Shown here in pieces: positions 15,054 to 24,921 of a DNA stretch of 54,272 nucleotides. Made by a program: the position numbers and the translations under genes. The DNA lies in contig JABFVL010000003.1 of the NCBI GenBank assembly GCA_013362805.1, positions 1-54,272 of the forward strand, read 5' to 3'. The notes under the pieces are model-generated. The model had not been told where the DNA came from. It saw only the letters and a program-made list of their open reading frames with translations, and searched no databases. Every line of letters starts with the position of its first letter. The first letter of the stretch is position 1. The DNA is from Mycobacteriales bacterium (lineage in GTDB: Bacteria; Actinomycetota; Actinomycetes; Mycobacteriales; QHCE01).

Positions 15054-16651
15054 TAATCGCGAAACACGGTTTTATGCGCGGTACGAATCCCCGCGCCATA
15101 TAGCCAGCCCGTAAGTTTGTGAGCCCGAGCCAGGGCAGCCCGCGCCGCGTTAGCTCCAGGACCACCATGCACACCGCCACTGGGATGCGCGCTGGCGCTA
15201 GCCAAAAACAGCTGGTCAATCGGCGTATCCGCTCGCCCCAACCCAGGCGTGGGCCGAAAAACGAGTTGCTGATGAACAGCCGCCGAACCACCGTTAATCG
15301 TTCCGCCCACCAGCGAAGGGTTGCCCTGTTCCATATCGAGGGGATCGTGAACATAACGTCCCCGAATCCGAGCGCGGAACCCCGGAGCATGACGTTCGAG
15401 GCATTGCTCCACGCGCTCCACCTGTTCAGCGACGACATCCGCGCTCTCGGCATGACCGCCGAGGTACGGCAGATGCGTATACGCCCACAGCGCTTGCGTG
15501 CCGGCCGGTGATCGAGAAGGGTCAGCGGTAGTCATTTGGCCCGCCACAATAAACGGCTCGGCGGGCACTTCCCGGTTCGCCAGCGCGGTGGAATAGCGCG
15601 CCAGACCGGCGATATCCGCTCCAAAATGGACCACACCTGCCTCGCGCGCCTGGGTGGCTTGCCACGGCACTTCGCCCTCCAGCGCCCAATCGATCTTGAG
15701 CGTGGCATGCCCCCACGCGAAGTGGTCCAAGTCAGCCAGCAAACGGGAAGGAAGATGTTCGGCCGCCACCAATTGCTGATACAACGCCGGGGCGGGCACA
15801 TCGGCGATCACCGCCCGGGTAGCGGACCACTCCCGACCATCCACGGTGCGGACACCACGGGCTCGACCATCGCGCACCACCACGTGTTCGGCCATGGCGT
15901 TGCATTCCACCTCACCACCATGCGCGCGCAGTCGAGACACCAAAGCATCCGTCAGAGCGCCGGCACCTCCGGCGACCACGGGAAAGCCCACCTGTTGACC
16001 CAACATGCACAACAACCAGCCGAACACGCCGCCACCAGCATCGCCCGGCCCCAGATCGGAATGCTGGGTGCACCCGGCGATGAGTGCGCGCGCACCAGCG
16101 CCGTTGAAGAGTTCTTCACCAAGCCGCCGGGCCGACAACAAGGCCTGACGAGTGGTGCGCAGAGATTGCGCGATAGGGGCTTGGAACGCGAGCTGCGCGA
16201 CCGCCGTCACCGGCGGAAATGGGGTGAAGAGCGCCTGCATCAGACCGGGCCCAAATTCGCGCCACTGCTCATATATTTTCAGCCAGCGATCGCCATCGCC
16301 TGGTGCGAACAGCTCGACGCTGGCCGCGGTGGCTTGCACGTTCCGCCGCAATTCCACCGCGCGCCCGTCGGGAAAAACGTGGGCCAACACCACCGGGGCG
16401 TGACGCCACTGCAGGCCATAGTCGGCTAGTCCGAGACTCCGCAAATGTGGTGAGGCGATCCCCAGTGGAAAGAACGCCGAGCATATGTCGGTGACATAGC
16501 CTGGTGCCGCGATCTCGCCGGAGCGCACCGCACCCCCTGGATGCGCGTTCCCTTCGAGCACCACCACGGACCAACCAGCATCCGCTAGCTTGTTCGCGGC
16601 GACCAGGCCGTTATGACCAGCACCAATAACAACCGCGTCCACTTCAGGCAT
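15050..16651 (-). CDS. FAD-dependent NAD(P) oxidoreductase (PYROXD2/phytoene desaturase-like)
   Basis: A 533-residue flavoprotein. The N-terminal dinucleotide motif is AVVIGAGHNGLVAANKLADA, followed by LEGNAHPGGAVRSGEI, as in the phytoene-desaturase/PYROXD2 family. Mid-protein GGAGALTDALVSRLRAHGGE forms part of the substrate domain, and the C-terminal FLASASAHPSGGVHGGPGAN is the family's second FAD signature. The start is taken at ATG 16651 (MPEVDAVVIG); a start six codons upstream is also possible. No carotenoid genes are adjacent, so the substrate is unknown. Confidence 0.9.
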   Translation of the reverse strand: MPEVDAVVIGAGHNGLVAANKLADAGWSVVVLEGNAHPGGAVRSGEIAAPGYVTDICSAFFPLGIASPHLRSLGLADYGLQWRHAPVVLAHVFPDGRAVELRRNVQATAASVELFAPGDGDRWLKIYEQWREFGPGLMQALFTPFPPVTAVAQLAFQAPIAQSLRTTRQALLSARRLGEELFNGAGARALIAGCTQHSDLGPGDAGGGVFGWLLCMLGQQVGFPVVAGGAGALTDALVSRLRAHGGEVECNAMAEHVVVRDGRARGVRTVDGREWSATRAVIADVPAPALYQQLVAAEHLPSRLLADLDHFAWGHATLKIDWALEGEVPWQATQAREAGVVHFGADIAGLARYSTALANREVPAEPFIVAGQMTTADPSRSPAGTQALWAYTHLPYLGGHAESADVVAEQVERVEQCLERHAPGFRARIRGRYVHDPLDMEQGNPSLVGGTINGGSAAVHQQLVFRPTPGLGRADTPIDQLFLASASAHPSGGVHGGPGANAARAALARAHKLTGWLYGAGIRTAHKTVFRDY

Positions 16652-16684
16652 GGCTCTAGCATTACCCACAAGTGGCGATGGAAA

Positions 16685-17722
16685 CTATTGATAGGTATCG
16701 GTTTCGTCGTCAAATTGCCCAATCACCTGTTCCAGCAGGTCTTCCAACGCGACTAGACCCACATCGGCGCCGTCGCGCACCACCACCGCGATCTGTGCGC
16801 GCTTTTCTCGCATAGCGGTGATCGCATCGGCGATTTCGGTATCGGCTGCTAGCCGCAACGGTGCCGCCATCAGCGCGGCCGCATCCACGTTAGCTTCGCC
16901 GAGGCTGGCTTTAAGCACGTCACGGATGTGCACTATCCCAACAAATTTGCCATCAGAATCAGTGACGATGAGGCGGGAACGTCCTGAGCTGTTGCTGAGT
17001 TCTTCCATCTCAGCTATACCCGCGCCGCTAGGCACCGACACAATTTCGGCACGAGGACGAGCCACCGAACCAATAGGTGCACCGTGAATTCTCAACGCAC
17101 CGGCCAACATTCGATGCTGACCGGCCTCAAGCAGCCCGTGTTCACGCGACTGTCGCAGCAAGATTTGCAGCTCGCTGGCTCCGTGGACTTGCGGCAAGTT
17201 CCCTTGCGCCTCCACTCGCACAGCCCGCAACGACAGATTCGCCATGCCATTGAGCGCGACTAGCGCGGGCCGAACCAGTTTGGTGAACGCGACAAATGGC
17301 CAGGCCAAAATAATCGCGGAGCGTTCTGGATGGGTGATGGCCCACGATTTGGGCGCCATTTCACCAACCACCATGTGCAAAAACACCACAATGGCGAGCG
17401 CCAAAATGAACGAAATGACGTGGCTCGCCCCAAGAGGCAAGCCAGCGGCTTCCAGCGCGGGACTGGCCAAATGCTCGATGGCGGGCTCGGCCAAGGCACC
17501 CAAGCCCAGCGAACATAGGGTGATGCCAAGTTGAGCGCCAGCCAACATCAGTGGCAATTCCATCTTGGCATTTTTCGCGGTGCGCGCGAATAGGCCACCT
17601 TCAGCGGCTGCCATATCGAGCCGGTGTTGTTTGGCGGCCACCAACGCGAACTCAGCGGCGACGAAGAACCCATTCGCGGCCAACAAGCCAATAGATGCCA
17701 ATAGTGCCCAGAGGTTACTCAT
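16685..17722 (-). CDS. DUF21/CNNM-CBS membrane protein (CorC/HlyC type)
   Basis: A 345-residue integral membrane protein. The DUF21 transmembrane domain covers about residues 1-180 (ALLASIGLLAANGFFVAAEF, VISFILALAIVVFLHMVVGE), with the family motif ELPLMLAGAQLGITLCSLGL. CBS repeats follow (VGIVHIRDVLKASLGEA; AQIAVVVRDGADVGLVALED). The usual C-terminal CorC domain is missing, so it is shorter than its upstream partner. The start ATG lies inside the end of the upstream gene (ATGAGTAA overlap), so the two are one operon. A role in Mg or cation homeostasis is inferred from family. Confidence 0.92.
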   Translation of the reverse strand: MSNLWALLASIGLLAANGFFVAAEFALVAAKQHRLDMAAAEGGLFARTAKNAKMELPLMLAGAQLGITLCSLGLGALAEPAIEHLASPALEAAGLPLGASHVISFILALAIVVFLHMVVGEMAPKSWAITHPERSAIILAWPFVAFTKLVRPALVALNGMANLSLRAVRVEAQGNLPQVHGASELQILLRQSREHGLLEAGQHRMLAGALRIHGAPIGSVARPRAEIVSVPSGAGIAEMEELSNSSGRSRLIVTDSDGKFVGIVHIRDVLKASLGEANVDAAALMAAPLRLAADTEIADAITAMREKRAQIAVVVRDGADVGLVALEDLLEQVIGQFDDETDTYQ

Positions 17723-19064
17723 CGCTACCTGCCGAAATGATCCACATGGCCACAGTGGCCGGCACATGCCGATTTATCGACAACACTTTCAGCGCGATGG
17801 TCGGCGCAGGTGTTTCCGGTTCTTCCACTTCGGCAGGCTCAGGCTGAATCACGATGTGATCCCCCACCACCGGCATTCGGCCCAATCGCAGCAATATCAA
17901 ACCGCTGACGGTTTCGTAGTCCTCATGGGTGGGCAGAACAACCCCAGTCGCTTCATGCACCTCATCGATACGAAGTCGAGCCGGCAATGTCCAGGAACCC
18001 TCAGCGATCTTCGCCGTGGTGGGTTGAGTTGGGTCGTCCTCGTCGTGGATTTCCCCTACTAGTTCTTCGGCGATGTCTTCCAAGCTGATGACCCCAGCGA
18101 AGCCGCCATATTCATCCGCGACACACGCCAACTGACGGTGCTCCCGGCGCAGGAGTTCCAACACTTTCGGCAACGGCAAAGTGGAAGGCACCACCAATGC
18201 GCGACTGCTGACCATGCGAATCGCGGTGTGGGCGCGTTTGTGAGCTGGCACGCTCATAATTTCTTTGGCCCCGACGATGCCGAGGATTTCGTCGCCATCT
18301 GGCCCAATGACCGGGAAACGGGAGTAGCCGGTGTCCATGAGTTCAATCGCCGAACTGACACGCGCGTTTGGCTCAATCGATTGGACGTGCACCCGAGGAG
18401 TCATAGCTTGTTCCGCACTCAGAACACGGAAACCCAAACCTCGGCGAAGTAGCCCGGAGACATCCAGGTCAAGCCCACCTTGAGCGGTGGAGTCAGCCAC
18501 AATTCTTTGCAAGTCTTCGGGGGTTGCCCCTTGAGGTAGCTCTTCGACGGGTTCGATCCCGAACCGGTGCAACAACCGGTTCGCGGCGGCGTCAAACACC
18601 TTGATGACGGGCCCGGCGATCGTCAAGTACATGAGAGTGGACCGGCTCAACGCCCGAGCCAGTTTCTCTGGATGAGCGATCGCCCAGTTTTTGGGAGCTA
18701 GTTCACCGAAAACCATTTGCACCACGGTCGCGAAGATCAATGCGAACAGCACGGATATCGACATTCGGGCGCCGAGCCCAAGGCCAGTGAAACCTAGCGC
18801 GTCCGCCACGCCCGCACCAATAAATGGCTCGGCGACATAACCGACGAGCAGCGCGGTGACGGTGATGCCTAGTTGGGCGCCGGAGAGCGTGAAGGACAGG
18901 CGTTCACAGACACGCAGAGCCCGGGCGGCCGCTGAATCACCGGTTTCCGCTATTTGTTGAAGTTTTCCCCGATCGGCGGCGACATAGGCGAATTCTTGCG
19001 CGACGAAATAGCCCGTGGCAACGGTTAGAAGAACGATGAGTAGAACACCAATAGCAATGCTCAC
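17715..19064 (-). CDS. DUF21/CNNM-CBS-CorC membrane protein (hemolysin C family)
   Basis: Full-length member (about 449 residues) of the CNNM/HlyC family. Membrane segments lie in residues 1-200 (VLLIVLLTVATGYFVAQEFA; FTLSGAQLGITVTALLVGYV). Two CBS motifs follow (VIGPDGDEILGIVGAKEIMS; ACVADEYGGFAGVISLEDIA), then a CorC_HlyC C-terminal domain. GTG at 19064 (VSIAIGVLL) is chosen since earlier residues look non-native, but no good ribosome site is seen and an upstream start at 19124 cannot be excluded. It overlaps the next gene by 8 nt. Similar tandem pairs occur in mycobacteria. Confidence 0.9.
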   Translation of the reverse strand: MSIAIGVLLIVLLTVATGYFVAQEFAYVAADRGKLQQIAETGDSAAARALRVCERLSFTLSGAQLGITVTALLVGYVAEPFIGAGVADALGFTGLGLGARMSISVLFALIFATVVQMVFGELAPKNWAIAHPEKLARALSRSTLMYLTIAGPVIKVFDAAANRLLHRFGIEPVEELPQGATPEDLQRIVADSTAQGGLDLDVSGLLRRGLGFRVLSAEQAMTPRVHVQSIEPNARVSSAIELMDTGYSRFPVIGPDGDEILGIVGAKEIMSVPAHKRAHTAIRMVSSRALVVPSTLPLPKVLELLRREHRQLACVADEYGGFAGVISLEDIAEELVGEIHDEDDPTQPTTAKIAEGSWTLPARLRIDEVHEATGVVLPTHEDYETVSGLILLRLGRMPVVGDHIVIQPEPAEVEEPETPAPTIALKVLSINRHVPATVAMWIISAGSDE

Positions 19065-19223
19065 CGGGCATTCACCATTAGCTGACGATATGCGATAAGT
19101 GGGAGTGATTGCTGGTAGGAACACGGCCGGGCAAGACCCGGCTCGGTACTACATCCATCAGGAGACATATTTCGAGATTAGCAAGTTAGCGGTGATTCCC
19201 CGCTACCGGTGGTCTGCTGTTGT

Positions 19224-22200
19224 CTATCGGAAATCGCGACTGGAACCCGCCCCGGGCACCGGCAAAGGTGTGATGTATTCGGCGGTGAGGCTGATAGCGC
19301 CTTCTTCAGTTTTTTCCAAGTAGCCACGAATTTTCACACCAATAGCCGTGTGTGCCACGGTGCGATTGCGTAGCCAGAATCCGCGAGTGCACACCACATT
19401 GAGCATGCCTGTTTCGTCTTCTAGGTTCAAAAATGTGGTGCCATTCGCGGTTTCTGGGCGCTGCCGGTGAGTGATCATTCCGGCGACGTGCACTCTGGTG
19501 TGGTTATCAACTTTCGCCAGCTCAACGATGGTTTTCACATCGGCATCGAGTTGTGGGCGCACATGCGCGAATGGGTGAATGTCTGTTGATATTCCGGTGG
19601 TCCACGTGTCGGCGACAGTTTTTTCTATTGGATTCATGGCCGGCAAATGTGGTGTGCTGAATGCTTCCGCCAAGCCGGGCAACATTTCTGGACTGGCATA
19701 TTGCGCCGCATTGCCCGCTTGCCAAAGGGCGCCGCGTCGTTCGCTGTGTATGTCGGCGAACGCATCAGCGGTAGCCAGGTTTTCCAGTTGCGCGCTTGTC
19801 AGTCGAACCCGACTAGCCACATCGTCGATACTTCGATACGGACCTTGTTTTTCACGTTCTTCTACCAGCTCTTCGGCTAGTTCTTGGCCAATGCTTCGCA
19901 CGCTCGACAAACCCAGTCTGATAGCTCCTTTTTCCAAACATGCTTGAGCCCGTGAGGCGTTTATATCGGGGCGCAGGGTGGTGATTCCGTGATGGCGCGC
20001 ATCAGCGATCAAAGACGCCGGGCTATAAAAACCCATTGGTTGGGCGTTCAATAGCGCGGCATAAAAAGCGGCTGAATAGTAGAGCTTGAGCCATGCCGAA
20101 GAGTAGACAATAAAAGCGAATGAGATGGCGTGACTTTCCGGAAAACCGAATTCGGCAAACCCTTTTAGCCCGGCCCAAATGTTATTGGCGAGTTTTTTGT
20201 CGAGCCCGTTGGCCTCCATGCCAGCGTATAGCTGTTTTTTCAGTTTCTTCATGCGCTCAGCTGAACGTTTGGCGCCCATGGCTCGGCGCAGTTCATCGGC
20301 GGCGGCCGGGCTGAAGCCAGCGGCGTCGGTGGCGAGCTGCATAAGCTGCTCTTGAAAAATAGGAACACCCAAGGTTTTGCTAAGCGCATTGCGCAACAAC
20401 GGGTGAATATAGGGAACTTTTCCTGTTTCGAGATATATCTTGCGCCATTTCAAATACGGGTTAACGGCACCACCCTGAATAGGCCCTGGCCGAATAAGAG
20501 CCACTTCAATCGCGAGATCATGAAATGTGCTTGGCCGCATGCGCGGCAAAGTTTGGATCTGCGCCCTAGATTCCACTTGGAACAAACCCACCGAATCGGC
20601 GCGGCACAACATTTCGTAGACCGCTGGGTCTTCGAGATTAAGATCAGCTAGATCGATGGTTTTTCCATAATTTTCCGCTATCAAATCCACCGCATACTGC
20701 AATGCGGACAGCATTCCCAACCCCAGCAAATCAAACTTAATAAGCCCAGCGTAGGCACAATCGTCTTTATCCCATTGCAGCACGGTCCGGCCCGGCATAC
20801 GCCCCCACTCCACCGGGCACACCTCCGTGACCGGGCGATCGGCGAGCACCATTCCCCCCGGATGAATGCCCAGGTGGCGTGGCATTTTCAGTAGCTGTGT
20901 CGCCACGTCAACTACCGCGTCGGGAATCTCAGTATCAGCAGAAATCCCCTGATGACGATGCAAATATTTGGACCAAGCATCAGCCTGGCCTGGCGAATAT
21001 CCCAAAGCCCGGGCAGCATCTCGAACCGCGAGTTTCGGACGGTAGCTAATAACGTTGGCCACCATAGCAGCGCGTTCTCGCCCATAATGTTCGTAGACAA
21101 ATTGAATTACTTCTTCGCGCCTATCAGACTGAATATCAATATCGATATCTGGATAGCTGCGCCGTTCCGCCGATAGAAATCTTTCAAACAAAAGCCCATA
21201 GTCAACCGCGTCAACTTTGGTGATATCCAAGGTGTAGCAGACCGCACTATTAGCCGCTGAGCCCCTTCCCTGGCACATGATTTTCTCTTGACGACAGAAC
21301 TGCACAATGTGCCAGACGATAAGGAAATATCCAGCAAAACCGAGTTCGGCGATAACTCGAAGTTCATGATCGAGCTGTTTATACGCTTTCGGGTTTTGCT
21401 CCCTGGTCCCATACCGTTTCAACGCGCCAGCGAAAACTTTCTCACTCAGATAGCTATCCAACGTGTAGCCAGCGGGAACAGGAATGTTTGGCAACTGCGG
21501 CGCCACCAAATTCAGCGCGAAAGCACAATCGGCGCCTATTTCCGCAGCGCGCTCCACCGCACCCGGCCAACGCGCGAACAGCTCCCGCATTTCATGGCCC
21601 GCCCGCAAATATGCCGTGCCCGCCGCCGCCAAGTAGCCATCCATTTCAGCCAACGAACGCCGAGCCCGAATAGCGGCCACCGCGCTAGCCAGCCGAAACT
21701 GTTCCGGCACCGCATAATGCACGTTATTGCTGGCCACCGTAGCCAAACCAAGACGGCGCGCCAATTCCACTAGCGAGTCATTAGCGTGGTCTTCACCCAT
21801 ACGACCGTGACGAACCAGTTCCACCGCCACATGCTCGGCGCCGAAAAGCTCCACCAAATGCCGAAGTTTTTGCTCAGCCGCGCTCAAGCCTCCCGCTTGC
21901 AATGCCCGAGGCACAGCGCCTTTGCGGCAGCCCGTCAAAATCTGCCACTGACCACCCGACAACGCCGACAACTCAGCCAAGTCGTATCGCGGCAGTCCTT
22001 TAGTTCCGCCCCGCATATGCGCTCGACTCAACGCGGTGGCCAAACTCCGATACCCAGTTGGATTACGCGCCAACACCAACACATGTTCACCAGGTGGGTC
22101 TGGCGCGTCAGAGCGAGAGGAAGTCAGCCCAATATTTAGTTCGGCACCGAACACAGTGGGCAAACCGCATTCGGCGGCGGCTTCAGCCAACCGTGGCGCC

Positions 22201-22340
22201 CCGTAAAGCCCGTCGTGATCGGTGATTGCCAGCGCTGAAAGTCCCAGTTCAGCGGCGGTCGCCACTAGTTGTTCTGGGCTCGCGGCGCCATCGAGGAAAG
22301 AATAAAAGCTGTGACAGTGCAGCTCCGCGTATTTAGTCAT
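19224..22340 (-). CDS. dnaE2: Error-prone DNA polymerase III alpha subunit DnaE2
   Basis: A 1038-residue C-family DNA polymerase. The N-terminal PHP domain begins YAELHCHSFYSFLDGAASPE. The polymerase catalytic acids are in YPDIDIDIQSDRREEVIQ and the palm also carries IMCQGRGSAANSAVCYTLDI. The C-terminal OB-fold contains VHVAGMITHRQRPE. Its length (shorter than about 1150-1200 for DnaE1) and its place after imuB identify DnaE2. It carries out translesion synthesis in the mutasome with ImuA' and ImuB. The start overlaps imuB by 8 nt. The operon is under the LexA box at 24478. Confidence 0.97.
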   Translation of the reverse strand: MTKYAELHCHSFYSFLDGAASPEQLVATAAELGLSALAITDHDGLYGAPRLAEAAAECGLPTVFGAELNIGLTSSRSDAPDPPGEHVLVLARNPTGYRSLATALSRAHMRGGTKGLPRYDLAELSALSGGQWQILTGCRKGAVPRALQAGGLSAAEQKLRHLVELFGAEHVAVELVRHGRMGEDHANDSLVELARRLGLATVASNNVHYAVPEQFRLASAVAAIRARRSLAEMDGYLAAAGTAYLRAGHEMRELFARWPGAVERAAEIGADCAFALNLVAPQLPNIPVPAGYTLDSYLSEKVFAGALKRYGTREQNPKAYKQLDHELRVIAELGFAGYFLIVWHIVQFCRQEKIMCQGRGSAANSAVCYTLDITKVDAVDYGLLFERFLSAERRSYPDIDIDIQSDRREEVIQFVYEHYGRERAAMVANVISYRPKLAVRDAARALGYSPGQADAWSKYLHRHQGISADTEIPDAVVDVATQLLKMPRHLGIHPGGMVLADRPVTEVCPVEWGRMPGRTVLQWDKDDCAYAGLIKFDLLGLGMLSALQYAVDLIAENYGKTIDLADLNLEDPAVYEMLCRADSVGLFQVESRAQIQTLPRMRPSTFHDLAIEVALIRPGPIQGGAVNPYLKWRKIYLETGKVPYIHPLLRNALSKTLGVPIFQEQLMQLATDAAGFSPAAADELRRAMGAKRSAERMKKLKKQLYAGMEANGLDKKLANNIWAGLKGFAEFGFPESHAISFAFIVYSSAWLKLYYSAAFYAALLNAQPMGFYSPASLIADARHHGITTLRPDINASRAQACLEKGAIRLGLSSVRSIGQELAEELVEEREKQGPYRSIDDVASRVRLTSAQLENLATADAFADIHSERRGALWQAGNAAQYASPEMLPGLAEAFSTPHLPAMNPIEKTVADTWTTGISTDIHPFAHVRPQLDADVKTIVELAKVDNHTRVHVAGMITHRQRPETANGTTFLNLEDETGMLNVVCTRGFWLRNRTVAHTAIGVKIRGYLEKTEEGAISLTAEYITPLPVPGAGSSRDFR

Positions 22341-23871
22341 AGCTGCCCACCAGCCACCAGCGTTTAGTGTCGTAAAACAGCAAAAGCGCCGACTCGTAGC
22401 CAGGCGAATGGGCTACCACAATTTGCAGCCAGGCCCCGCGATGTTCTTGTTCTGGTTCCCACCACCGTTCATGCAATGGCCATGGCCCCGCCCAGTTCGT
22501 TACGGTGGCCGAATTTTCACGCTCCACGGTGACCGGTGGCGCGGACAGGGCATGACGCGCCCTAATGTGCACTTCTTGCCGGTGCGCGTCCAACAACACC
22601 ACTGGCACCGGGCTTGGCGGGGTGGCTATTGGCGCTGGCACATTATCGGGCCAGGGCGCGTCATCGGTTTTTACTTGCTGTTCATCCCGCCACGGCAAGT
22701 GCAGAGTTTGTGCTTTGGGCAGCCGACCACCAGTGGAGGTAGCTACCGTCACCGCGTGCACCCCAAGCAGGTCTTGCGCCCGGTCAATCGCTTGTCGAGC
22801 CCGATGTTCGGCTTCACCTTTCCCGCCCCACAATCCCAGCTGCATCCGTCCAGCGGCGCTCACTTGTTCGGCGATAAGCCGCAGTTGATGCACTCCGGAT
22901 TCGGGTTTGCGCACTGAGGTGAGCCAGGCTTCTAGCTGCCAGCGCAGCCGGGCGGCTATCTGCGCTGGGGTGAAAATTTCATCGGCCCGCCAGGTGCGCG
23001 AAAGCACGTCATTCTCCGTTGCCGCGTCGATGCGCAACACGGTGCACACCCAGCCGCGCTCCCCTAGCGCAGCGGTGAACTTTTCCGCCAAAGTGTGCAC
23101 AGCGGCGGTGGCCACGGCTATTCGGTCGGCGGGTGGATCCAGGGTGATGTGTTCTTGTATTTCTTGCTCGGGAGCTCGCGCCACGATGGGGGTTTCTTGT
23201 CGCGCCGTGGCGAGCCGGTAAGCAACCGTGCCTGGCGCCCCGAATCGGGTGATGACACTGCGTTCGGGCAACTCAGCAAGCTGCCCGAGCCGGTAAATGC
23301 CGCAGCGCTGCAAAACGCTCACAAGTTCGGCATCCCCCAGCACCGAGACGTTGACATCCGCCAAAAATTGCGGGGTTCCCCCAATCGGAACAACCATGGG
23401 TCGAGCGGCGGCCAGCGCGGCGGCGAAAACCCCTTCGGCGAAGCCAACAAATGCTTCAAACCCAGTGACCGTCGCTATGTGGTCGACGAGCTGTTCGGCT
23501 AGCTTCTCTTCGCTGCCGCTGTATCGCGCCGGGCCTGAGGCGGTGAAAACACACAGCCCAGGGCGCAGCACTTGCACCCCAGCGGCATGATCTTCCACAG
23601 CGGCGATGACCTGCTCAAACAGTCGGGCATCGCGCCCCGAATCGGCGGGTAGTAGTCGCAGTTGCGGGCATAGCGCTTGGGCATCTCGTTGCCGCATCCC
23701 TATCCGCACTCCGGCCTGCCGGGCCGCGGTGGACAGCGCGGCGATGCGCCGGTCATGCAATATTGCCGCCGGTGCGGCCGCTGGCAGCTCGGCTTCAGCG
23801 AGTGCGGCCAGCACGGGCCAGTCGGGACACAACACCGCCGCGGTGCGCGGTGGTAGCTGATGGGCAGGCAT
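22333..23871 (-). CDS. imuB: ImuB, catalytically inactive Y-family polymerase homologue
   Basis: A 512-residue DinB-like protein. The N-terminus AAVLCPDWPVLAALAEAEL replaces the acidic DxD motif of active Y polymerases, as is typical of ImuB. Finger and palm elements (RPGLCVFTASGPARYSG; GFAEGVFAAALAAARP) and a helix-hairpin-helix (RCGIYRLGQLAELPERSVI) are visible, then the little-finger domain and a disordered C-terminal part. ImuB links ImuA' and DnaE2 to the beta clamp. ATG at 23871 overlaps the imuA' stop by one base (TGATG). Confidence 0.95.
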   Translation of the reverse strand: MPAHQLPPRTAAVLCPDWPVLAALAEAELPAAAPAAILHDRRIAALSTAARQAGVRIGMRQRDAQALCPQLRLLPADSGRDARLFEQVIAAVEDHAAGVQVLRPGLCVFTASGPARYSGSEEKLAEQLVDHIATVTGFEAFVGFAEGVFAAALAAARPMVVPIGGTPQFLADVNVSVLGDAELVSVLQRCGIYRLGQLAELPERSVITRFGAPGTVAYRLATARQETPIVARAPEQEIQEHITLDPPADRIAVATAAVHTLAEKFTAALGERGWVCTVLRIDAATENDVLSRTWRADEIFTPAQIAARLRWQLEAWLTSVRKPESGVHQLRLIAEQVSAAGRMQLGLWGGKGEAEHRARQAIDRAQDLLGVHAVTVATSTGGRLPKAQTLHLPWRDEQQVKTDDAPWPDNVPAPIATPPSPVPVVLLDAHRQEVHIRARHALSAPPVTVERENSATVTNWAGPWPLHERWWEPEQEHRGAWLQIVVAHSPGYESALLLFYDTKRWWLVGSYD

Positions 23872-24473
23872 CAAGCACCCATCACTAGTTCGATATGTCG
23901 AGCGATGGGGATGCGTCGCCCGTCTGCTTCTAGCCGGAGTCGGCGGGAAGTCAAGTGTCCGTAGCCGGCTTCAATGCCTTCCCAGCGAGAGCTAGTTACT
24001 CGTAGCCGAATGTCGGCGCCGGGCCAGCGGCCAGCGCCAATAAGCACCGCGCCGGTGTTGCGGGCCCGGGCGGTGACCTGTCGGGTAGTGACTGCCGATA
24101 GTCGTTGTGGTTCGCCAATGACTACTAGGTCTAGCTCTGAAAGCGGCGCAAGTGTGAGGCCGATGTCGCTGCCGGGGTTTACGAATACGCACTTGGATAG
24201 CTCCACTCCGGCTCGGGCGGCGGCAGCGGCGGAGAGCGCCGGGGCTCCAACTACCGCGCACCAAAGTCCGGCTTGAGTGGTGGCGCTCATGAGGGCCGCG
24301 ACGACGGCCAGTGAGGCGAGCACACTGACCGTGCTGCCGTGACGGATGCCACCTCCGGCGAACAGTGGAAGCCAAGCGGTGGGCACGGGCACTACTGGGC
24401 CGTTACTTTCGTCGTGGAGAGCGGAAGCCGGGCGCAAGCCGAAACGGCTTGCAAGCTCAGTAGCAAGAACCAT
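23871..24473 (-). CDS. imuA: ImuA' mutasome accessory protein
   Basis: A 200-residue RecA-like protein that starts MVLATELASRFGLRPAS. The RecA fold region carries LFAGGGIRHGSTVSVLASLA in place of a strict Walker A, and LDLVVIGEPQRLSAVTTRQV as the Walker B-like segment. The C-terminus ends RRIPIARHIELVMGA. It is the first gene of the imuA'-imuB-dnaE2 operon. A LexA box ends 4 nt upstream of the ATG, and no ribosome binding site is visible, so the mRNA is probably leaderless. Some genomes use this locus for damage-induced mutagenesis. Confidence 0.92.
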   Translation of the reverse strand: MVLATELASRFGLRPASALHDESNGPVVPVPTAWLPLFAGGGIRHGSTVSVLASLAVVAALMSATTQAGLWCAVVGAPALSAAAAARAGVELSKCVFVNPGSDIGLTLAPLSELDLVVIGEPQRLSAVTTRQVTARARNTGAVLIGAGRWPGADIRLRVTSSRWEGIEAGYGHLTSRRLRLEADGRRIPIARHIELVMGA

Positions 24474-24477
24474 TCAC

Positions 24478-24491
24478 CGAACATATGTTCG
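24478..24491 (-). promoter_or_regulatory. LexA (SOS) box of the imuA'-imuB-dnaE2 operon
   Basis: CGAACATATGTTCG is a perfect 14-bp palindrome matching the actinobacterial/Gram-positive LexA consensus CGAAC-N4-GTTCG. It ends 4 nt before the imuA' ATG. On the minus strand TTGACT lies 18 nt before TATGTT, which overlaps the box, so LexA would cover the -10. Transcription would then start near the ATG itself. Confidence 0.88.
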
Positions 24492-24648
24492 ATTATCTGC
24501 AAAAGTCAAGGCTAAACCGCAGCTCAGAGCCCCTATGTCGGAATAGCGACGGTATCTGCCGGCGCCAGCCCTTGCATTAATCGGTGCCACTGAGAAATAT
24601 GGATTAGTACCCCAAAAAATGCGCAAAACTGACATAAAGGGGAATTCA

Positions 24649-24876
24649 ATGACCACCGCACCATTCGATGAAGGCCCAGACCGCATTGACCCAACCGAGC
24701 GGGATCCTCGCGAAAAAGACCGTAAGAACCGAGACCTAGATGACGCCGAACGCGAAACGCACTACGGCGTTGGCGAGGACGAATCCATCGCTGGACTAAG
24801 CCCAAGGCCAGACAGCGAACGGCTCAAAGAAGAAGGCAACGAAACTCGGGCCGGTCTCGCGGGAGAAAACGAATAG
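24649..24876 (+). CDS. Small hydrophilic, probably disordered protein
   Basis: A 75-residue protein starting MTTAPFDEGPDRIDPTERDP. AAAGGGG precedes the ATG by 6 nt. It is extremely rich in Asp, Glu, Arg and Pro, with no hydrophobic core, and so is probably intrinsically disordered. No family recognised. It is divergent from the imu operon and 45 nt upstream of the next small gene, so the two may be co-transcribed, perhaps as stress proteins. Confidence 0.65.
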   Translation: MTTAPFDEGPDRIDPTERDPREKDRKNRDLDDAERETHYGVGEDESIAGLSPRPDSERLKEEGNETRAGLAGENE

Positions 24877-24921
24877 CTCCCAGCCGCGGGTAATTCCTTC
24901 CCCAAGAAGAAGGGATGAGAA

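Noticed and set aside
24478..24491. Considered whether other genes share the LexA box
   Set aside because: I found no second CGAAC-N4-GTTCG in front of the DnaQ-UvrC fusion or hrpA; SOS control is claimed only for the imu operon.
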